Below are positions 58,075-64,000 of a stretch of 64,000 nt of DNA, piece by piece (the first letter of the stretch is position 1; each line of letters begins with the position of its first letter). The position numbers and the translations under genes are program-made. Source of the DNA: Hordeum vulgare subsp. vulgare (Eukaryota; Streptophyta; Magnoliopsida; Poales; Poaceae); NCBI RefSeq assembly GCF_904849725.1, contig NC_058522.1, positions 231,297,084 through 231,361,083 of the forward strand, read 5' to 3'. The notes under the pieces were generated by a model, which saw nothing but the letters and a program-made list of their open reading frames with translations, ran no database searches and was not told where the DNA came from.

Positions 58075-59673
58075 TGATGTCAACTGTTCTTCCCCTTTGC
58101 AACGACACCAGAAGAATGCTGTTAGCACTCTTCGGCAATCGAAACTAGAAGAATGTTGTTGACGACCACGAGCGCGTGGAATCGTAGCAGTTTTCGAGGG
58201 TAGAGTATTCGACCCAAATTTGTTGATTCGCACGACGGGAGGTGAGAGAATACTCTAAAGTATTAGCAACTGAATTTATCAGATTCAACCACACCTGAAA
58301 GATTAGTATCTGCAAGCAAAGTAGTAACAGCAACGTAGCGAGTAACGGCAATGGCAAGGAACAGCGATAGTGACAGGAGTAGCAAGTAGCAACAGTAGCA
58401 AGCGACAGTAGTAGCAATAGTAGCAGCAGAGCAAGACAAGTAACAGCAGTAGCAACAGTAGTAGCAGCAGCAGAGCAAGACAAGTAACAGTAGTAGCAGC
58501 AGCAGAGCAAGACAAGTAACATCAGTAGCAATAGTAGTAGCAGTAGCAGTAGGGCAAACTCGTAGGCAATGGGTTGGTGATTTGTTTGGATGATATTCAT
58601 CATGCAACAGCTATAACATGGAGAGATATGTGGCTAGCTCCCGTTCGTCAATGTGATGTAGGCATGCATTCCGTGTGTCGTCATGCGTGCTTAGGGAAAA
58701 GAACTTGCATGACATCTATTGTCCATCCCTCCCGTGGCAGCGGGGTCCAAAAGGAAACTACGGGATATTAAGGTTCTCCTTTTAATAAAGAACCGGACCA
58801 ACGCATTAGCACTTGGTGAACACATGAACTCATCAAACTATGGTCATCACCGGGAGTAGTTCCGGTTATTGTCACTCCGGGGTTGCCGGATCATAACACA
58901 TAGTATGTAACTACAACTTGCAAGATCGGATCTAAAACACACATATATTGGTGACAACATAATAATTTCAGATCTGAAATCATGGCACTCGGGCCCTAGT
59001 GACAAGCATTAAGCATGGCAAAGTAGTAGCAACATCAATCTCAGAACATAGTGGATACTAGGGATCAATCCCCATCAAAACTAACTCGATTACATGATAG
59101 ATCTCATCCTACTCATCACCTCCCAGCGAGCCTACGAATAGATTACTCACGAACGATGAAGAGCTTCATGGAATTGGAGAGGGAAGAAGGTTGATGATGG
59201 CGATGGCGACGATTTCCCCTCTCCGGAGCCCAAGACGGACTCCAGATCTGCCCTCCAGATGAAGAACAGGTGGTGGCGGCGGCTCCGTATCGTAAACGCG
59301 ACGAAAACTTCTTTTTTTATTTTTTCTGGGACGAAAGGGAACTTATAGAGCTGGAGTTGGGGGCAGGAGAGTCATGTGGGCCCCACAAGCCTGCCCACCG
59401 CCACCAGGGGAGTGGTGGCGGAGCCAAGGTTTGTGGCCCACTGGCCCATCCCCTTAGGTGGAACTTGGCGCAGATATTTTTTATATTTTCCAAAACTGCT
59501 CCCCGTAGATTTTCAGGACGTTTGGAGAACTTTGATTTCTGCACAAAAATAACACCAAGGCAATTCTGCTGAAAACAGGGTCAGTCCAAGTTAGTTCCAT
59601 TCAAATCATGCAAATTAGAGTCCAAAACAAGGGCAAAAGAGTTTGGAAAAGTAGATACGATGGAGACGTATCA
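58075..59673 (-). mobile_element. Athila-like 5' LTR
   Basis: The LTR is colinear with 48990-50599. Its trinucleotide region (58320-58560) has units of 44 and 33 bp, shorter than in the other LTR. The difference of about 4% by eye would suggest an insertion roughly one to two million years ago at usual grass intergenic rates; this is a rough estimate. Confidence 0.9.
59342..59350 (-). promoter_or_regulatory. TATA box in Athila-like 5' LTR
   Basis: CTCTATAAG on the minus strand is present at the same offset in both LTRs (also 50269-50277). It would direct the genomic RNA toward lower coordinates. Confidence 0.5.
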
Positions 59674-59678
59674 CATAG
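59674..59678. other. Target-site duplication CATAG, right copy
   Basis: CATAG follows the LTR end gacgtatca and matches 48985-48989. Confidence 0.9.
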
Positions 59679-60946
59679 CCATGTGGAATCTGAAGGCAGC
59701 GAAAAGTTCCGTTGGGTTGAGGAGGTTCAACAGAGCCGACAACCGCCTTGAAAGTGAGGTTCCGACATTTCATCATAAGCTCGCAACGTTGAGCCTCCGT
59801 GATAGTATCTATGGGGTAGCTAGGAGCCTTGAAGTCATGCTGAACGGGCTCCGTGGAAGCCACGCTGCATCTCCGCTGAGATGGTGGGGTACGTTCTAGA
59901 CTAGCTTCGTGCCGCTGAGATGGTTGACCGGCAGCTTGCTGGCTCTCAAGTTCCTCTAGCTTTTGTAGTCTTGCCTTGATCTATTGCATGTCGCTCAGCT
60001 CCGCTTTCCTCTTTCTCTCCCGGCTTCCGAAACCGCTTGCTTTAGGAAACCCAAACTTCCACGGAACGGACCCTGGTGTGCCTCGTGTTCGTCCAGGGTG
60101 CTCAGCATTCCCTAGGTCCTCAGTAATCTCGTTATTCTCTCTGTCTGGAATGAGCATCCCATCCTGCGTTGGGGCAATACACTTCTGAAGCTTGATCATG
60201 GATATTGCAAGTTGCTCGTCCGTCCAACAACACTTCCCTATTTCAGGGTCCAAAGTTCCCCCAACCCCGAAGAACCAAGTCCTTGAATGCTCTGTCCAGT
60301 TCAATGTCTGTGGATCGACCCCTTTAGCAATTAGGTTATTCTCAGCTTTGTCCCAGAACGGTCGGGCTTTGAGGTAGCCACCTGACCCCGTGTGATGGTG
60401 ATACTGCTTCTTTGCGGCATTGTCCGTGTTTGTCTCTGACATTTTCTTACTCTTCTCCGATGACTTGTAGGCCACAAATGCGGGCTGGTGATCTCTTATC
60501 TTCTCAAATCGGCCCACGAATTCAGGAGTCTTCCCTTTGTCGACAAACATTGATTTCAAATCATTCTTCCACTTCCCGAATAGACGTGACATCTTCTTAA
60601 GAGCACACGCCTTGACAAGTGTCTCTATAACTCGCTTATTCGGATCTTCCTCTGGTGGTAGGGTGAAATTTGCCTTCACCGCGGTCCAAAGATCATCTTT
60701 CTGCCTATCGATGACATAATCACCTTCAGGGACATCGTCACCCTTAGGCTTTTTCCATTGCTTGACGCTGATCGGGATGTTGTCCCTCACAATAGGTCCG
60801 CACTAAGCAGAAAATGCGTCCTTGGTCGGCTTGGGTTCAATCGGTAGGCCATCGGCCGCGATTGCTATGATTGTGAACGTTTCATCCATCTGCAACCTTC
60901 TCTTCGGGCCTCGTCTCTTTACCGAAGTTTGGCTCGATCCGGAGGG
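59674..60946 (-). pseudogene. CACTA (En/Spm) transposon gene, central exon with Transposase_24-type domain
   Basis: The exon begins after an intron acceptor at 60947 and runs to the Athila-like insertion at 59674. The central domain matches the plant Ptta/En/Spm family (Pfam Transposase_24). It shows KKQYHHHTGSGGYLKARPFW, WTEHSRTWFFGVGGTLDPE, LIPDRENNEITEDLGN and HPGRTRGTPGSVPWKFGF. A coiled-coil-like IKARLQKLEELESQQ stretch follows. Two in-frame stops are visible, near 60803 (AFSA*CGP) and 59981 (SDMQ*IKA), so the gene is dead. This is the second protein type of grass CACTA elements; no TNP2 transposase is seen in the window. The frame resumes at 48984 beyond the retroelement. Confidence 0.8.
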
Positions 60947-61009
60947 CTATAAAAGAAGAAAGAAGACCTAATATATGTACATACCTTTGGGCTTAATTAA
61001 TATATATAC
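60947..61009 (-). other. Probable 63-bp intron of the CACTA gene
   Basis: On the minus strand a GCGAG|GTATAT donor and a TTTATAG|CCC acceptor bound an AT-rich stretch. Removing it keeps the protein in frame (..SGE|PSGSSQTS..). The size is small but normal for plants. Confidence 0.6.
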
Positions 61010-61239
61010 CTCGCCGGACTTTGCAACATCTCCCTCCTCTATTCGTTACTGGAGCCGTCATCATGGTCTCCTTCTTCCTCCGGCCTTCGGTCAACGGAGC
61101 CATCATGATCATGTCCTTCCTCCTCCATTGTTCGATCATCCGAACCGTTATCCTCTCCTTCCAGACCATCGGTGTCGTTGAGATACGACAAATAATCACC
61201 GAGCATTATCTCCCCCAACAATTGTTCTCTTTGATCCAT
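61010..61239 (-). pseudogene. CACTA gene upstream exon
   Basis: The exon starts at MDQREQLLGEIMLGDYLSYL and continues with a very acidic Asp/Glu-rich tail (EDNGSDDR.., EEEGHDHDG). An in-frame TAG lies at 61036-61038. The start was chosen because this MDQ..LLGDYL sequence opens the conserved part of such proteins. A longer frame to 61338 has no such support. A possible intron acceptor (TTTGCAG) lies just upstream. Confidence 0.6.
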
Positions 61240-61554
61240 ATAATTTCTGCAAATATTCCAGCTCCTTGTATGAATAACCAAATTACACGAACTTCTATGT
61301 TTTAAACATGCACAAACTTTTTTATATTTCATTTCCAAATGTTGAATAGTTCAAAGATGTACGTTATCATATATAATGCAGTAGATCCCAAGAGGCAAAA
61401 ATGTTTTCTTTCAGTTAGAACCAATAATCAACTTAATACATCTCGAATTTAATCTCGAATACATCTCTAGTATAACCTATATATGAACAAAATTTGTATG
61501 AACAGCAATATGCAGGGGCGGTGACGACGACAAGCAGAGCACGCAGAGGAGGAG
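61240..61554 (-). other. CACTA upstream region, no feature seen
   Basis: AT-rich sequence with no clear exon or repeat lies between the upstream exon and the GC-rich minisatellite. It probably holds an intron or leader of the CACTA gene. Confidence 0.4.
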
Positions 61555-61830
61555 CTCACTCGGGCCGACGGGCTCGGGGCGGCGACAACAACGGGCTAGG
61601 GGCGGCGACGACGACGGGCTCGAGGCGACGATGATGGGCTCGGGGGTGGCGGCGGCGACGTGCTTGGGGCATCGACGGCGGCGAGGAGGACTGGATCGGG
61701 GGTGGCGGGGACGGTGACGTGCTCGGGGCGTCGGCGGCGAGCTCGGGGACAGCGGCGACGACGAGGAGGACTGGATCGGGGGCGGCGACGACGAGGACTG
61801 GCTTGGGGGGCGGCGGCGAGCAATGGGAGA
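61555..61830. repeat. GC-rich minisatellite (ggctcggggcggcgacgacg type)
   Basis: Imperfect units of about 20-40 bp combining gctcgggg and ggcgacgacga recur across this stretch. The Pro/Arg-rich frames on both strands are products of the repeat. Such blocks are common in the 5' regions of grass CACTA elements. Confidence 0.7.
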
Positions 61831-61874
61831 GTTTTGGGGAAAATTACGACAACTCCCGCCTATATGTGAAAACC

Positions 61875-62115
61875 TTCTGTCCTGGTTGGTGGCCCGAACC
61901 GGCACCAATACCACCCTTTCGTCCCGGTTGACTCAGCAAACCGGGACTAAAGGTCAATTTTCAACAGCCCAAATGGCGGGGAAGAAGTTACATGTACTCC
62001 CGGTTTGCGGAACCAACCGGGACAAAAGGGGGCCATTTTTCCCGGTTTCTGCCACCAACCGACACTAAAGTCTATCTCTGGTCCCGGTTTGTACCACAAA
62101 CCGACACGAAAGGCA
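61875..62115. repeat. CACTA subterminal repeats (cccggtttg..aaaccgggac motifs)
   Basis: The motifs gtcccggttg, aaccgggactaaagg, cccggtttgc, aaccgggacaaaagg, cccggtttct and accgacactaaag alternate in direct and inverted orientation every 30-60 bp. A near-perfect hairpin lies at about 61920-61953. This matches the subterminal repeats of Caspar-type CACTA elements, where transposase binds. A true CACTA terminus with target duplication was not found. Confidence 0.75.
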
Positions 62116-62150
62116 TGTGCCTGGAACAGACGCGGTGCGGTTAGATGTTT

Positions 62151-62194
62151 AGTCCCACCTTACTAGTAGAGGGAGAAGTGTAGTGGTTTATAAG
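62151..62194 (+). promoter_or_regulatory. snRNA-type USE and TATA pair (possible promoter remnant)
   Basis: GTCCCACCTTA (62152-62162) matches 8 of 11 bases of the plant snRNA upstream sequence element RTCCCACATCG. A TATA box, TTTATAAG, lies at 62187-62194. The 24-bp gap between them is the spacing typical of plant Pol III snRNA promoters. No U6, U3 or 7SL-like RNA follows that I can recognise. It could be a captured promoter or a chance resemblance within CACTA-related sequence. Confidence 0.35.
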
Positions 62195-62754
62195 CGCTTG
62201 TGCGCACACAGTCTCGAGCTCCTCTCATATGCAGGCTTCCGGGCCTAAACTGTCACTAGTTGTTGGGCCTTGTGTGGGCCTGAATCCTGCCCCAACAATC
62301 TAGTTGGGTTTTTAGTCGTATTCAGGCCGTGGTGGCCCATTAGTTGACCTTTCTTTTTAAAGAATATAGTTTTTGTTCCTACTTATTTTTTTCTGTGATT
62401 CTTTATATTTTTTGTTTCGTTTGTTACTTTATTTATTTTATTTTGTTCCGACTTACTGTTTTTAGTGATTCTTTTTGCTTTTAGGTCACAAAAACTATTA
62501 TCATGGTTTCATATGAAAACTCATTTGTTACAAAAGCACTACAAATGAACTCTGGATAGGTTGAAAGTTGCCATGGTATCATCATTTCTCCCACATAGCA
62601 TGTGCTAAAAATTTGACAGGGTTGCGGCAAAAATTGGATGCACTTCGTGTACAAATCGGACAATCTCTTTCGAAGTATCACGGTTTCATACGAAAACTCA
62701 TCTGTTACAAAAGGGATTTCATTTTTTTTGGAATATTTGAACTCCAGACTTTTT
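62195..62754. other. Repeat-derived sequence between CACTA subterminal repeats and copia LTR
   Basis: T-rich sequence with two near copies of a catggtttcatatgaaaactc motif (about 62500 and 62680) and a cgtgtacaaatcgg stretch. I recall such sequence as part of dispersed Triticeae CACTA-associated repeats, so the CACTA element may extend to the copia insertion. No gene is seen. Confidence 0.45.
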
Positions 62755-64000
62755 TGTTGGAAATATGCCCTAGAGGCAATAATAAAATGGTTATTATCAT
62801 ATTTCCTTGTTCATGATAATCGTCTATTTTTCATGCTATAATTGTATTAACAAGAAACAGTAATACATGTGTGAATAAACAGATCACAATGTGTCCCTAG
62901 CAAGCCTCTAGTTGGCTGGCTCGTTAGTCAATAGATCATCATGGTTTCCTGATCATGGGCATTAGATGTCATTGATAACGGGATCACATCATTGGGAGAA
63001 TGATGTGATGGACAAGACCCAATCCTAAGCATAGCACTAGATCGTATTGTTCGGATGCTAAAGCTTTTCTAATGTCAAATGTCCTTTCCTTCGACCGTGA
63101 GATTGTGCAACTCCCGGATACCGTAGGAGTGCTTTGGGTGTATCAAACGTCACAACGTAACTGGGTGACTATAAAGGTGCACTACGGGTATCTCTGAAAG
63201 TGTTTGTTGGGTTGGTACGAATCGAGATCGGGATTTGTCACTCCGTGTGACGGAGAGGTATCTCTGGGCCCACTCGGTAGAACATCATCATGAGCTCAAT
63301 GTGACGAAGGAGTTAGTCACACGATGACGTGCTACGGAATGAGTAAAGAGACTTACCGGTAACGAGATTGAACAAGGTATAGGTATACCGACGATCGAAT
63401 CTCGGGATAGTTCTATACCGACAGACAAAGGGAATTGTATACGGGATTGATTGAATCCTTGACATCGTGGTTCATCCGATGAGATCATCATGGAGCAAGT
63501 AGGAGCCACCATGGGTATCCAGACCCCGCTGATGGTTATTGACCGGAGAGGTGTCTCGGTCATGTCTGCCTGTCTCCCGAACCCGTAGGGTCTACACACT
63601 TAAGGTTCGATGACACTAGGGTTATAGGGAATTGTTATACGAGGTTATAGAAAGTTGTTCGGAGTCACGGATGAGATCCCGGACGTCACGAGGAGCTCCT
63701 GAATGGTCCGGAGGTAAAGATTGATATATAGGACGGATGGTTTCGGACACCGGAAGTGTTTCGGGCATCACCGGTAACGTACCGGGACCACCGGAGGTGG
63801 CCCCGGGGGTCCACCGAAGGGGGGCAACGACCCCGGGAGGCTAGACAGGCCAAGTGGGGAAGGGAACCAGCCCCTAGGTGGGCTGGTGCGCCCCCCCCCC
63901 CCACTCAGCCCATGGCGCAGGAAGAGGGGAGAGGAGGGGGAACCCTAGCGCAGGTGGGCCTAAGGCCCACCAGAGGGATGCGCCAACCCTCCTCCCTGCC
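62755..64000 (+). mobile_element. BARE1/Angela/WIS-type copia LTR, cut by window edge
   Basis: The LTR starts TGTTGGAAATATGCCC, the well-known 5' end of the Triticeae BARE1/Angela/WIS copia group. It continues with characteristic segments (gtgtcccta, ggatcacatcat, gtcacaacgtaac, cggagaggtatctctggg, cttgacatcgtgg, ctcccgaacccgtagg). A TATATA lies at 63725-63730 in the region where this group has its promoter. The rest of the LTR and any internal domain are outside the window. Frames in it are not genes. Confidence 0.92.

Larger units (their letters stand above)
48990..59673 (-). mobile_element. Athila-like gypsy element without visible RT or integrase
   Basis: The 10.7-kb minus-strand element has LTRs of 1,610 bp (48990-50599) and 1,599 bp (58075-59673) with TGATACGTC..GACATCA ends and CATAG target duplications. 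Its order is 5' LTR, tRNA-Asp primer site, gag, protease, long spacer, a third frame, long 3' non-coding region, polypurine tract and 3' LTR. By eye the LTRs differ at about 4% of sites. No RT, RNase H or integrase motif is seen between protease and the third frame. Mobility would have needed enzymes from a partner element. A LINE interrupts gag. Confidence 0.9.

Noticed and set aside
62181..62185. TAGTG as the CACTA terminal end
   Set aside because: It lies 70 bp beyond the subterminal repeats, no 3-bp target duplication partner is visible and related sequence seems to continue to 62755.

Overview
The window is a gene-free, transposon-packed stretch of a Triticeae cereal genome (wheat, Aegilops, barley or rye type). 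The strongest indicator is the right edge, which begins with the LTR of a BARE1/Angela/WIS copia element. CACTA subterminal motifs, an Athila-like gypsy element and several long-LTR gypsy families fit the same origin. I found no intact host gene, rRNA or functional tRNA. Apart from one complete gag-protease frame, every coding stretch is a decayed transposon gene.

Layout. 1-901 is the 3' part of a gypsy LTR sitting in the gag-pol of another gypsy element (902-1948). From about 2090 runs a satellite-like array of roughly 22 units. Each unit is a conserved ~285-bp core plus a variable all-purine spacer. Three events cut the array into four blocks (2090-5711, 10685-14923, 41425-42994, 47897-48479). 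The first is a 4,968-bp solo LTR in plus orientation (5712-10679, TSD GAGGG). The second is a large minus-strand nested gypsy complex (14924-41424). The third is a 4,902-bp solo LTR of the first family in minus orientation (42995-47896, TSD GTAAT).

The 26.5-kb complex is two related chromodomain gypsy elements, one inside the other. The inner element (20483-32291, TSD ACAAG) lies in the 3' LTR of the outer element. The outer element's other LTR still shows the uninterrupted target site. Both carry gag, protease, RT, RNase H, integrase and chromodomain remnants full of stops and frameshifts. Their LTRs contain tRNA-like modules and have been enlarged or shrunk by tandem duplications and deletions.

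Right of the array, from 48480, is the minus-strand gene of an En/Spm-type CACTA transposon. It is split by a 10.7-kb Athila-like element (48990-59673, TSD CATAG) that carries gag-protease and a third frame but no visible RT or integrase. A 5'-truncated LINE (55629-56412, 15-bp TSD) lies inside that element's gag. The CACTA gene resumes at 59674-61239, followed by GC-rich repeats and subterminal repeats, until the copia LTR starts at 62755.

Relative order of events that the nesting allows: array and CACTA first; then the outer gypsy, the parents of the two solo LTRs, and the Athila-like element; then the inner gypsy and the LINE. All boundaries come from reading the sequence; no alignment or database search was run. 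Family names are from memory of the families and are hedged where needed.
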